Shown here: positions 1-10,600 of the stretch, piece by piece
How positions within the stretch are numbered: the first letter of the stretch is position 1
How the letters are laid out: each line of letters begins with the position of its first letter
Assembly (NCBI GenBank): GCA_009782875.1
Contig: WRIE01000010.1
Span: 1 to 61,143, forward strand
Length of the DNA stretch: 61,143 nt
Direction of reading: 5' to 3'
Source of the DNA: Eubacteriaceae bacterium
Lineage (GTDB): Bacteria; Bacillota; Clostridia; Eubacteriales; Anaerofustaceae
The notes under the pieces: generated by a model
The model's input: the letters and a program-made list of their open reading frames with translations, nothing else
What the model was told of the DNA's origin: nothing
Databases searched by the model: none
Position numbers and translations under genes: made by a program

Positions 1-47
1 TTGTTTTCACCTCTTCGATTTAGTATTACTAAATCGGCTGAAAACAA
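1..47. repeat. 47-bp near-perfect palindrome
   Basis: Two nested pairs of inverted arms are visible: TTGTTTTCA (1-9) with TGAAAACAA (39-47), and CGATTTAGTA (16-25) with TACTAAATCG (27-36), around a single central base. The tiny centre favours a protein-binding or cruciform site over an RNA hairpin. Short parts of it (TTTTCACCTCT and TAGTATTACT) recur near 33485-33550. Function is unknown; it could be an operator, a recombination site or the end of a mobile element outside the window. Confidence 0.6.
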
Positions 48-1068
48 TTCATCTTGCAAGTTGACCTAAAGGTTTCGCCTGGAAGGCGAGGGTTTTAGAC
101 CCATTATACAGACAATAAAAAAAAGCAAAACAGGTTGCTGACAAGCAGCTTGTTTTGCTTTTCAGGCAATAAAAACCAGCAGCACAAAAACTAGAGTTTT
201 TTACGAAAACCCGCAGCTCTTCGTCGTCAAAGCTACTGGTGTTGGATCTAGCTGTGTTAGCAGAAAACGCTGTCTTCCACAACGCTTGTTCTACAGGTTC
301 CCATTGCGCCGGGTAGTCCTGCAAAGCAGTTTAGACTACTAAAACTAAATGTCCCGCTTAAGACAATAAGTGAAGGCACTGGGTTGTTTTTGCTCGAAAT
401 CGAACAACTGCAACGCGCTTCAGAACAGCCAGATGCATAATGCCGTTTGATTTAACTGAATGGGGCAAGAAACTGTGGGAATGCCCCATACTGCAACAAA
501 TAGGTTTATGCTACTCCCCATACAGCTTTTACTTGCGTATTCCGCAATTGGAGCCAATTTAATATAAATGGCTATTCTAAGCCATTTATTTGAGTCGCCA
601 ATTGCCCTGTTCAGCCTGTTTTACGGTGTATCCTTTCTTCAAATCCTTAATAACGCTTGAGTTCTCTTCAGGCAAAGCGTCTTTTTATGGGCGCCAGACA
701 AGCTTATCATAAACACATAAACCGCTCCGAAATGCGTCAGCGGAGATATTCCCTCATCAACAACCCTGCTATCAATGTGAAGCGCACAAGCACTTGATTT
801 TAGTGGCGTACTTCTGATGGCAGGCCATCAGGGATTCGAAGTGTTAGAGGGAGCTGGGCCGATCAGTTTACTCTGGATCCGGTAGGCGGCTTATAAAGGG
901 ACGAGCCGAAAGACAGAAGTCGTTGCCGGCAATGCATTTTTATCGGCGGCGCTGCTTCATTCAGTTCAGATGCAAGCTTAAACAATCGCTGTCAGCAAGC
1001 GCTTCAACAACCCAAAGCGTAAACCGCCCAAAATGGCGCTGGATCTTGGCAAGAGCATGGAAGAACCC
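48..1068. other. Region without a supported gene
   Basis: No convincing coding region was found on either strand. A minus-strand reading frame of 91 codons near 49-324 overlaps a strong terminator hairpin and resembles no family I know. A smaller hairpin is present at 565-588 (TAAATGGCT / AGCCATTTA). The stretch 780-1020 has short open runs that may be debris of an older gene, but I could not identify it. Confidence 0.4.
121..162. terminator. Bidirectional rho-independent terminator
   Basis: A 12-bp stem pairs AAAAGCAAAACA (121-132) with TGTTTTGCTTTT (151-162), with a further GCTG/CAGC pairing inside. The A and T tracts at the stem ends let it work on either strand. No gene ending at it is visible inside the window, so it may close a gene that starts to the left. 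Confidence 0.7.
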
Positions 1069-1102
1069 AAAACATGAGCCAATTCTACACTACTCATGTT
1101 TT
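1069..1102. terminator. Terminator downstream of the Na/Pi cotransporter gene
   Basis: A 10-bp stem pairs AAAACATGAG (1069-1078) with CTCATGTTTT (1093-1102) around a 14-base loop. It lies 24 bases past the stop codon of the minus-strand cotransporter gene and ends in T-rich sequence. Confidence 0.7.
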
Positions 1103-1125
1103 TTCGAACCAACACCAGCAGGTTG

Positions 1126-2850
1126 TTATTGGTTCTTTGTGCCTGAGCCCACATACCTGCCGGCATCCCCGCTCCCTTCATGGGTGTCGTCAGCCGCAAC
1201 AGTCGAGCTGGAAATCGATTCTGCGACACTGTTGATGTTGTGGGCGATCCTGGCAAAGTGCCTTGCAGCCTCAGCAAACGCCAAACCGGCATCGACGCTG
1301 TATCCCCCCCGCGAAGCCATATTCCTGTGCTCGGCTTGGTATCTCTCCCGCAATTGCTCCACTTGCCCTGCCCTTTTAGCAGTCATTTCGATAGCTTGTT
1401 TGTCCCGGTACATAAAAGCTTTGCACATGTAATCGTAGCACTCCATTGCAGCACCGTATATCTGGTGGAGACTATTAGAGCCGGCTTCGCTGTAATCCGC
1501 ATCTGCGTCCCTCATATCCTCCGCTAGTTTAGCAAACCCTTTGGAACGGTTGCTTATGCGCTTTATGCTGATCAGGCAGTTAATTAATGACGCTGCCAAT
1601 ATGAATTCCCACGGTGCCAGATCTTCGTTATAAAGTTTTTTGAGAAATTCGCTTATTTCGTCATTTGCTATGTCTATTTCGTTTGCATTTCTCCAAAATA
1701 AGCTGATCTGGATAAATTCTTTTTTTGCGAAAGCATTGTAGCCCAGCTCCAAATTCGCCCTCACTAAGCCCATTAGTTTGTAGATTGAGTTTTCGCTGTT
1801 TTCAAGTGCTATCTGGGGAGCTTCCAAGACAGCCTCATCCAGCTTTTCCAACTCTAGCAGGGAAGCATTCTCAAGGCTTGGACCAGCGCTTTTATCTGCC
1901 ATCCACTCAGAGATAGAGAGTATCTTCTGCCCGAAAGGATATAGCAATACTAGCGCAAAAGCGTTGTATCCGGTATGCACCAGGCTTATGCCGGAGCTTG
2001 TTATGGGAACCGGGCCATAGCTTTTGTTTATAACAGTGAAGTAAATGATTGCTGCTGCGCCGAATGCCGAAGCACCCAATATGTTGTAGACCAAATGCAC
2101 ATATGAAGCAGCTATGGCATTTCTTGATGTGCCAATACTGGACAGCAGCGCCGTCAGGCAAGTTCCGATATTTTGTCCTAGGATGATGTAGAGAGCTGCG
2201 CTTACGGGGATCATGCCTGACATAGCCATTGATTGCAGGATCCCGATTGACGCCGTGCTGCTTTGTATAATTGCAGTGACTATGATGCCGGAGATTACAC
2301 CAAGTATCGGGTTGTTTCCCATATAGGCAAAGAACGAGCGCACAATGTCAAGCCCAGACACTGGCGCCAGGGCATCGGGCATTTGGGACAAGCCCAAAAA
2401 CAATATTCCAAGGCCTACAATGACCTCCCCGGCATTGCGGACATTTTCTTTCTTTGAAAACAAGAGCAACAATGCCCCAGCGGCAGAGCATATAGCGCCT
2501 ATTGTTTCGGGCTTGAGAAAGCTTGACCACTCTACGCTTGCCACCAGCCAGCTTGTTGTAGTGGACCCTATGTTGGCGCCCATTATTATCCCGACAATAT
2601 GGTTCAGGGCCAAAACCCCTGCATTTACAAAACCCACCACCATAACAGTGGTTGCTGTGGAGCTTTGGATTATCGAGGTTACTACCGCCCCAAACAGCAC
2701 GCCCCGAAACTGGCTTTTAGAGACTGTGCCCAAGATTTCTTTCATCTTCTTGCCTGCTGTTTTCTGCAACGAAGATGAAAGCAGGTTGATGCCAAATATA
2801 AACATGCCGAAGCTTCCCAAGAAACTGATAAAGATCCCTATAAAATTCAT
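1126..2850 (-). CDS. Na/Pi cotransporter family protein with C-terminal PhoU-like domain
   Basis: This membrane protein of 574 residues belongs to the NptA / type II sodium-phosphate cotransporter family. It is expected to couple phosphate movement to sodium across the cytoplasmic membrane. The N-terminal 310 residues are hydrophobic and contain two copies of the family core repeat. Each copy has the signature QSST (in SIIQSSTATT about residue 61 and AIIQSSTASIG about residue 195). From about residue 340 to the end it is soluble and helical, as in the PhoU-like helical bundles fused to bacterial members. The start is ATG at 2850 with an AAAGGAG site 13 bases upstream, which is a long spacing. 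The gene is monocistronic: a terminator follows it and the next minus-strand gene is far away. No phosphate regulon genes are nearby, so the link to phosphate is from family only. Confidence 0.92.
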   Translation of the reverse strand: MNFIGIFISFLGSFGMFIFGINLLSSSLQKTAGKKMKEILGTVSKSQFRGVLFGAVVTSIIQSSTATTVMVVGFVNAGVLALNHIVGIIMGANIGSTTTSWLVASVEWSSFLKPETIGAICSAAGALLLLFSKKENVRNAGEVIVGLGILFLGLSQMPDALAPVSGLDIVRSFFAYMGNNPILGVISGIIVTAIIQSSTASIGILQSMAMSGMIPVSAALYIILGQNIGTCLTALLSSIGTSRNAIAASYVHLVYNILGASAFGAAAIIYFTVINKSYGPVPITSSGISLVHTGYNAFALVLLYPFGQKILSISEWMADKSAGPSLENASLLELEKLDEAVLEAPQIALENSENSIYKLMGLVRANLELGYNAFAKKEFIQISLFWRNANEIDIANDEISEFLKKLYNEDLAPWEFILAASLINCLISIKRISNRSKGFAKLAEDMRDADADYSEAGSNSLHQIYGAAMECYDYMCKAFMYRDKQAIEMTAKRAGQVEQLRERYQAEHRNMASRGGYSVDAGLAFAEAARHFARIAHNINSVAESISSSTVAADDTHEGSGDAGRYVGSGTKNQ

Positions 2851-3501
2851 TTGTTTTCTACTACTCCTTTCCCAGGAAATTATCGATAAAGCAAATATGC
2901 AGAAATTTAATAGCCCAACAACAGGAAAGACTGCTTGACACTTTTATATTTTACCTCATGTTGAACTATATTCATTTCGGCTTCTAAAATTCCATTGACG
3001 CTGCTTATTTCCTTTGTATCAAATTGTGGATAAAATCAAGATTTCGAAAAAAAGTATTTGCATTCAGGCTTGTATTTTATTTTTTGCAGATCATGCATAT
3101 CCCAAAGTTGTTTGTTTGTATTTTTTTCAATAACAGCCTTATTTTCCATACACGTAACAAAGTTTGGGCTGCCAAGGAATAAACCGTGAGGCAAACGTAA
3201 AGTGGTGTTTCATCAACACAAATTTGAAGGCAACTTGTCGCAGTTAGCCAAAAAGAGGCAGTTCTTGGATAAATATGGCGTATGGCTACCTAAGAACCAT
3301 TTAGACAAAAAGGCAAAATATCATAATAATTTGCTGTTTGGAACAGCTATTGTTTATTAAAGCGGATAATAAAAAGCTAGTTTAACTGGGTAAGTATTTT
3401 TGTTGTCAAAGCCCGCTTGTTGAGCTTCAAGGATGTGGCCCAGCTATCCACCAAACTGCTATAAATGCCATGATGCTCTATAAATCTTGGAATTATACGT
3501 T
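2851..3501. other. Intergenic region, AT-rich
   Basis: This should hold the promoter of the cotransporter gene, but no clear -35/-10 pair stands out. A short plus-strand reading frame (about 3202-3360, roughly 50 codons, GTG start) reads as protein-like but has no good ribosome site and is unrecognised. It may be a remnant of the 5' part of the neighbouring pseudogene or of a mobile element. Confidence 0.35.
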
Positions 3502-5452
3502 AACAAATTGATGGCGATCTAATAGAGACAACAAATATTTATATCACAGCAAATACAACTATTATAAGCACGGGGGGGCACCATTCAATCACAATTGTTG
3601 GATCGAATTCCCCCACTATATCCGTAGACAGCGGCAAAACGCTAACCCTTGGAGACGGAACAAGCATAAATGTGTTAACCATACATTCAAGAGTGAGAGT
3701 CACAAATGGCGAGTTGATTGGCAAAGACGGCATTGAAATAGTAAGCGATGGAACAACAATTTCTTTTATCGGCCCACAAGCAAGAGGCTCATTTAGCGGC
3801 GGCATATACGAAGGATTAAACGTTGCCATTTTTATGGATGGTGGCGCCTATATCAGCGAAATATCTTCAGGCGATTATATCGGCATTAAAGACGAAGCGG
3901 TAAGTTTGATTGGCACAGGCACAAGAATAGGCAAAATATCAGGCGGCAATTTTTTTCAAAAGACCGTTTTTGGCGCTAACCAGGCAGCTCATGGGCAAGC
4001 GCTTTATGTAGGGGACAATGCAACCATCGGCGAGATATCTGGCGGACATTTTGAATCTGCCGCTGAGGCAGCTGTAATGATAATCCGCGGCGCTTGGATT
4101 GACTTGGTTAGCGGAGGCGTGTTTGTAGCGACAAATACTGGAGTTGCATATTCCGCTATCCAAATTGAAGGCGAGAATAAGCCTGGTGTAAACCACTTGA
4201 CAGGCATTGGCACTATATCAGGCGGGACATTCCATGGGCCATTAATTGGCGTTTGGGTCTATTCGTGGAGCGCAGAACCCCAGGCAGAATCGACAAGATA
4301 ACAGGCGGGGTTTTTGCCAGCCAGCGCGGGCTTCAAGTTGACCGGTATTGCTCTGTGCTCGAAATTACCGGCGGCGACTTTAACGCAGAGACATATGGAA
4401 TATACACAGTTGCTAGCTCTTTTATAGGCGAAATAGGCGCAGATGCCAACATCCAAGGCTCAACTGGCATCGAAAACCGTGGAGTAATCGCCCTAATCGA
4501 TGGCGGCACAATAAACGGCGAAAGATATGCCCTGCGCAATGCAGGCACTATTGATTTGATATCAAGCGGCACATTTGTCGGGATGATAGCGATATACAAC
4601 GACAGTGCGCAGGGAGACCTCAAGGAAATAAGCGGCGGCGTTTTTTGGTCGAAATCGACCGATCCAAACGCAGTCGCTATAAACCTCTCGCCACAATATC
4701 CGCTTGCTCTTGAGCCAGGTTTGGACACTGCCATTGGAGTTGCGCGTTTTTGGGTGGACAGCGGGAATATCTTCAACAGCGATGCGGTTGTCAATTATCC
4801 GCCAGTGACTATACCAGGAATCGGCGGGTACTACTCTATGAGCCCATACACATCTACTTTGCCGGTTGACGGGATCACAGGCGTGGAATTCAGGTATTTG
4901 ATGTTTGATGTGCCGGAAGGCTACCATTATGTGGCAGTTCTTGATTCCTGCGCTAAAATATCTGGGGCAGGATACTATGAGGAGTCCCAGCTTGTCAATA
5001 TTTATGCCGGATCGTGCCCAGGCAAAGCCTTCACTGGCTGGACTACAGATGATGGCATAATTATCAATAATCCCAACAACGCTGCTGCGTCATTCACTAT
5101 GCCAGATGGCGATGTGACAGTTAGAGCCAACTGGCAATGCATTCCCGGAATAACCATCGGGCAGACAATAACGCAAATCATCGATTGCTGTCGAGGAGCT
5201 GGCGCTAAGCCACATCTTGAATGCTGAAGGCGAAAAGCTTCAGTGTTTCCTCGGGACACTTAATGGACAAAACGCTTCCCTAAACGGCGCCCAATCTATT
5301 GGCGCACAGCTTCAGGCTAGCGAGAGTGTGAGGGGGATGGTTTCGGCATTGCAACAAGCCAAATGTTTCTTTTGGGCAAGCTCACAGCTGCCATCAGCGC
5401 CTACAAGTTTGCTAGAGGCTTGCCTGATCCTCCAGAGAGCGAGTGTGTCTGA
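3502..5452 (+). pseudogene. Decayed surface protein (beta-helix-like repeats plus InlB-type module), at least three frameshifts
   Basis: The reading frame is open from a stop at 3501. It has no start codon or signal peptide, so the 5' end is missing. It runs through repeated G-x-I-x-x-I-S-G-G-x-F units (for example ISGGNF, ISGGHF, ITGGVF), typical of parallel beta-helix surface proteins. The frame breaks between about 4253 and 4290 (stop TAA at 4299), then continues one frame over. It passes through an InlB-like module (GKAFTGWT to DVTVRANW) and stops at 5227. The adjacent frame carries the same protein onward ([18 protein letters not shown]), and a third shift near 5345 leads to [17 protein letters not shown] and a stop at 5450-5452. 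This order and the INAEGEK-like helix match surface proteins common in Clostridia. Several independent breaks make a sequencing error unlikely. Its original role was probably cell-surface adhesion, which is an inference. Confidence 0.75.
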
Positions 5453-5558
5453 CAATAAAATAGCAGCGCACTCGCCTCCCAGATCCATTTGCGCCCCTGA
5501 GCTTTTCCGATTTGCCACGCCGCCTATAAATCTACGGGCTTGAAGCAGGGCTGTACAT

Positions 5559-5725
5559 TTGATAACAACTTACCGCAAACCCATGGGCGAACTCACTATC
5601 TACACACATGCGACAAAACATCATAAATCGACATATATCGATTTTTTTCCGTTTTTTCCCTTGCGAAGTAAAATACTTTGTTGGCATAATGCCACTATGG
5701 AGAATAAACAACCCATCTCCGGGAG
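5559..5725 (+). repeat. Truncated left end of the 11.7-kb insertion sequence (direct repeat copy 1)
   Basis: This matches 11733-11900 almost base for base, starting at TTGATAACAAC. It includes the shared palindromic stretch ATCGACATATATCGAT, a T-rich run and the transposase start (ATGGAGAATAAACAACC). The match stops around 5725, about 20 bases short of the stop codon of the HNH-phosphorylase gene. It is the 5' end of a second element copy whose body is gone. Together with the intact copy it brackets the defence-like cassette in direct orientation. Confidence 0.85.
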
Positions 5726-5746
5726 AATGCTTACATCAAATTGACA

Positions 5747-7675
5747 TTATTCATTTGTTTGCAATGCATTATTTGTATCGATATTTATTTGAGATACTAG
5801 ATTATCAAGTAACTGTTTCCTCTCGCAATGCTTTATCAACTCAACTATCTTTTCATCCTTCGTTGCACCTCCAATATCTTCCATCTCAATGTCAATCCTA
5901 AAAGCTAGTACTGTTAATTCCGATAAACTATACCTATTTCTCATAGTTTCCAATAGAATATTACTTTCAGAACTAATATTGCTGTATTTGTAGTTTTCAA
6001 TCTTAGATTTATCTTTTGCTTCACTTGATTGAAATGTTGGTATGGATTTAATCAGCTCATATGTATACGCTGCAGCTACTGCAGCAGCGTAGCGTTGCCA
6101 ATCGTCATTCTTCTGTGTGTCGCAATAGTCGCAGATTCCACGTACTGCGATATAACCGTGGTTTCCTAGGTGAGTCGCAGCAGAGACTCCAGAGGACTCC
6201 ATTTCAACAGCTATTACGCCATGCTCTTGATGCAATGAGTCTCTCCTTTTTGGATTTCTGAGAACAGAGTTTCCAGAAGCGATTTTTCCAGTATGATAAC
6301 TTGTGCTTAGTGCGACATCCTGCTCAACAGTTATATATTCTCCATCTATCTCAATATCGAGTATTTCCTTTTTAATAGTGGGTCGCGAATAGTCTTTTTC
6401 ATTTTTGTTGTTGATTGTGTTGATGTGCTCCATCCACTTACAACCGTTAATTTCTTCTTCCGCCTCTAGAAGTCGAACAGCTTCTAATAGAAAATCGCTA
6501 CAGTCTCTGGGGTTTCCTTTCTGAATAAACGTGATTGAATTATCTGTACCCAAATCATATTGCATCACGCCTTTTGTAGATACGACTAAGTCTCCCAATC
6601 GCACTTCAGACGGTATACCGCCTGCAATTCCGCACATGATAATATTCCTAATGCTTGGAAACCGAGCCATCATTTTTGAAGTTATAATTGCAGCCATATC
6701 TGTTCCGTATTTAGGCAGCATGCAAAGTACTACTTTATGCATGCCGCCTTGATTACTCTGTATCTCACCAATGTAATGCCTATTTCCAGCGATTGCATCC
6801 TCTCCGGTAAACGGCAACTCTTCAAAATTATCAAGAAGCACCTCGACTGCCGCAAACTCGTGCGACAAGGCAGTCACAATACCTATACTGATATCATCAA
6901 ACTCATTTCCAATTATTTGCCCCATAGTTTCATTCCTTTTATTTTCTGGTGGTGTCAGCGAATTCTTTCTAATCGTTTTATCCATATCCTTCAATTCGCA
7001 ATTCCAATACTTCATCCTTTCCATATATTGTTTTAGTTCATGATAATTCGGCTCATTGAGCAAACTTGTTGCTATCAAAGCGCTAAACGGCGATTGTGGC
7101 TGCGCAAGTCTTAGTAAATCGCGAAAACCTCTAATAATTGAAGAATCTTCACTCTTGGACTTCTCATAGAGCTCCGACAGGCTTTTTATCACTGCATCTG
7201 AGATGTCAAAACGTTCGCGTGTTGCATTTTTCCGATCATTGAGCTTGAAAGCCTCAACCGTGTTTTTTCCTCTTGTTGATTTCCCATAGTATCTATAATT
7301 ATTTAAATACAAATGGTCGCTTGGATATTCACATCGCGGGTTGATTATTGGCTTTTCATCTGTATCAAATTCGCCTCTTTCATCTTTGCAAATAGGGCAA
7401 ACAGGCAATAAATTTTTCCATTCAAGAACTTTTTCTGGATGTTTGCTCGGATGAGAATAGTGGCATACTATATCATATTCCTCATAATCGTTCTTGTATT
7501 TGAGTTCTCTTTCGCAATAACAACACTTGCCATGGGACATTTCCCTTAGCCTCGTTTGTATGTATTCCTCGCACCAGACCTTTTCATCACGATTGCTCTT
7601 ATATCGTTCAGTTTTGCATTTCGCAATCTCTGGTGTCAATTCACATGGCTTCTTCTTGTAGTCAATTTTAATCAT
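5747..7675 (-). CDS. HNH nuclease - nucleoside phosphorylase - death-like domain fusion (PtuB-like)
   Basis: A three-domain protein of 642 residues. Residues about 45-130 form an HNH endonuclease of the PtuB type: zinc cysteines C51/C54 and C93/C96, H72 where the catalytic histidine is expected, and an INP...H segment at 111-121. Residues about 262-550 are a PNP/UDP-phosphorylase (MTA/SAH nucleosidase-like) domain with GIAGG at 349-353, VEMES at 490-494 and the catalytic-type Asp in RGICDY (D516). Residues about 569-630 resemble the bacterial death-like / effector-associated domains of STAND conflict systems (short helices, IGGATKDEK, then ELIKHCERKQLL). The start overlaps the stop of the upstream ATPase gene by 8 bases, so the two are translationally coupled. 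I infer an effector that cuts nucleic acid and cleaves or depletes nucleosides or nucleotides, held inactive by its partner. A metabolic role for the phosphorylase domain is unlikely given the fusion. Confidence 0.85.
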   Translation of the reverse strand: MIKIDYKKKPCELTPEIAKCKTERYKSNRDEKVWCEEYIQTRLREMSHGKCCYCERELKYKNDYEEYDIVCHYSHPSKHPEKVLEWKNLLPVCPICKDERGEFDTDEKPIINPRCEYPSDHLYLNNYRYYGKSTRGKNTVEAFKLNDRKNATRERFDISDAVIKSLSELYEKSKSEDSSIIRGFRDLLRLAQPQSPFSALIATSLLNEPNYHELKQYMERMKYWNCELKDMDKTIRKNSLTPPENKRNETMGQIIGNEFDDISIGIVTALSHEFAAVEVLLDNFEELPFTGEDAIAGNRHYIGEIQSNQGGMHKVVLCMLPKYGTDMAAIITSKMMARFPSIRNIIMCGIAGGIPSEVRLGDLVVSTKGVMQYDLGTDNSITFIQKGNPRDCSDFLLEAVRLLEAEEEINGCKWMEHINTINNKNEKDYSRPTIKKEILDIEIDGEYITVEQDVALSTSYHTGKIASGNSVLRNPKRRDSLHQEHGVIAVEMESSGVSAATHLGNHGYIAVRGICDYCDTQKNDDWQRYAAAVAAAYTYELIKSIPTFQSSEAKDKSKIENYKYSNISSESNILLETMRNRYSLSELTVLAFRIDIEMEDIGGATKDEKIVELIKHCERKQLLDNLVSQINIDTNNALQTNE

Positions 7676-10600
7676 TAGGAAGTCCTCCGATTGCTGAGAG
7701 TTGGAGTCGCAAAACGGTTAGGAAACGGTTTTCAACATCCATCATCTCATGAAGCTCGCGATATATCTTGCTAGCTCCAATATTGTCTTCGCAATCAATA
7801 TAGCCTTCAAACTCCTTCAACTTATCCGAGAGGAGCTTCGATTCGTCGTCTTCCCCAAGAATATTTCCCAGAATGCTTTCAAGTGTCCATCCCTGCAAGC
7901 CGTATTTGCTGTCTTGGGACCGGTATGCAACTGTGTCACGCTCCATATCGAACACCACGGCATTCTTAACTGAATTTAGGATAAACGGCGAGTGTGTGAC
8001 AACAATAAACTGCACATTAGGCAACTGTTCTGTCAGAAATGGAAATATAGTCTTCTGCAACTGAACATGCAAGTGCGCCTCCAGCTCATCAATTAATATT
8101 AGTCCTCGCATACGGCTTAATGGAATTGAAATATCCGTCCAATGAGACAATATCGAGCTAAAAATGTTTATAGTGGCAGAATAGCCATCCGGCAACTTGT
8201 CGAGTCTTATTTGAGGCTCCTCACCCCGGAATTTATGCCATATTTCAAGTTCACCTTTCACTAATCTAAACTCTACTTCTGTCTCTAATAAATCACAAAG
8301 AAGTTTCTTAATCTTGTCTAGCCATGCAGCTTGAGACTCTGCCTCAGTATGCTTGCCCTCAAGCCTTAGCTGGTTCATATTTGCATGCGTCTTGTTCAAA
8401 CGATCCCATAACCCAGATTTCGTTTCATCATACAGATGGTTAGATTGAAAATATGTGAACATAAAATAACCCTGGTTATACTCATGCCGCAACACATTAT
8501 GTGCTTCCTGTTGTTTGTCTCCAGAAAACTCCAGCGTAACATCACCCGATTTATCATCTTTAAAGATAGCTTCCAGAGCCTGCTTGACACCAAGTAATAA
8601 AGTCGACTTACCGCTGCCGTTACGCCCAGTGATTACCAAATTTCTCATGGTGTCTTCACCCAAAGAAATGTTTATATCCATTGTATGGCCAAAAAGTTTT
8701 TCCGATCGGACCCTGGTTAAATATGGGTTAAGCGTTCTACCGCCAAAAGTCTTGACAAGCATCTCAATCTCTGGGGAGGTGTAACGGCAACCTTTGAAGT
8801 CGCAACCTGATATTAATATGCCTCCATACGGAGGGCTCGTCCACAGGCACCCTCCCGTCTCCCTGTCCCATTCCTTGATGGTGCCGACATCTGCGCCGGA
8901 GAGGATTCGCCGGCCATCCGGGCTGTACACCGCGCTGTTTACCGTAACAGAATGCCCTTGAGGCAGAAAAGTAGCATCAGAGATGAGGCTTCCGTCGAAT
9001 TTGGAGGCTTGATGGGGACTTGAAAGCATAACTCCATTCAATGGCAGATGGCTTAAGTCCAATCGGCTTAAATCCTCCCAGAGAATTCTGTTGTTTCGCG
9101 ACTGGCGCCATGTTTCTATAATATTGTTTACAGCCAAGCCGCAGTCTTCGTTGGATTTGCCTCGCAGCTTGCCAAGAAGTTCATGGAGCTGGGTATGGGC
9201 ATCCAGGTTATACTTTTCACTATGCCGATAATCGCCGTAATAGCCTCCCAGCATGTCGCGAACATATATCGACCAAAGATTCCCACTAACCTCTTTAGGA
9301 AGACTGTTTGACTTTCCTTTTATGTAGCCATCAATGGTGTTGGCAATGTGAAGGGCAGCGAAAAAATCGCGGAAATATTGATGCTTGAAGGTATACTGCC
9401 CTGCTTCTTCCACCAAAAGAGCCTGCTGGTATATTAGGACATCTTCTGTTGACAGAGATGAGGCCATGTGAGGGGATATCAGCTTTTGCAAATCCCCAGG
9501 CATACTCTCAATTCGGTTTTCTACTGGGATTTGTTTCTGAAACTCCGACATCGCATTTGCAAACTCTTTTTTGTCGATGTGAAATGTGCCTGATTTCTCC
9601 ATCATATAAGCAATATATGGAGCGGCGGCAAACAAGGCAAACCAAGCTGCGTTTACATCGTCCAATCGCCCATTCAGGACATAATTTGCCACTTGGCAGA
9701 GCATATAGTTGTAAAGCAACTCTCCTCGTGTCAAGTTGTGCTTGAAATCAAAAAGCCTTCTAGGCTTGATTGCCTTTTGGATCGAATCTGTCTCTGTGTA
9801 AAGGGTCAGCATCATGGGTGTTCTGAGCAATTCGATAGGTGTATCGCCTAATTCAAAATTATGTTCCTCCAAATAATCCTTCACGGCTTTATCGTCCAAA
9901 GGCTGCAAGGTTTGGATTTGAAAATTGTCCATTTTCTGGTCAGGTAAAAACCTGCTGCGCGAAGTAATGAAAATTCGAATATAGTCAATTTTCTGGTGCG
10001 TCAAAGCATTTATCTCGCGAGTCATCGGCAACATATCTCCTGATGCTTCGTTGAAGCCGTCAAGAAGAAGCACAAAGTCTCGGTTCAACTCGTATATATC
10101 GATTCGCCCGTAAAACTGCTTCACATAATTGCGGATAAACTCCGGGTGCGGCTTATACTCATTCAGAGGTATGTACAACGGCAATGCTCCTGATCGCGTG
10201 TTAAGCAATTCCTCCCAGATTTGCAGCATAGCAGTTGTTTTTCCCATACCTCCGTCGCCAATGATAAGCATATTATCTTTGATTGAAGCGTCTCTCAAAA
10301 CGTCCATCAACCCTCGCGGCTCTCTGTCTTCAATGCCGAGAACGCGCGTTTCAGGCATTTTTGCTTTTGGTATAATTTGCTCATCAACATTCAGGAAGGA
10401 AAAGCGCCCTTCCTCGCTCCGAAGGAAGTCATAATACCGCTGGGATCGAATAAACAGGCTTTCGTCTTCCAGCGGTATTCGAATTTCAGATAGGACGGTG
10501 TTGGCTTTATGTTCCGCTAAACGTTCTAAGAGAAAGTCATTGCTATTTTCTAACAATCTACGGTGGAGATTGAAATCCTTGCTAAACCGTTTTGCGCTAC

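Noticed and set aside
49-324. Minus-strand frame of 91 codons at the left edge
   Set aside because: It overlaps a strong terminator hairpin, has no ribosome site and matches no family.
780-1020. Possible tRNA or structured RNA (GATTCGAAG sequence)
   Set aside because: No cloverleaf can be drawn around it; no acceptor stem or CCA context is seen.
4253-5227. Separate intact gene starting at 4253
   Set aside because: Its start is a TTG without ribosome site, and its sequence continues the upstream frame's repeats and the downstream frame's helix, so it is the middle of one broken gene.
5970-6900. Stand-alone MTA/SAH nucleosidase of central metabolism
   Set aside because: The phosphorylase domain is fused in frame to an HNH nuclease and a death-like domain and coupled to a NACHT gene, so a housekeeping role is unlikely.
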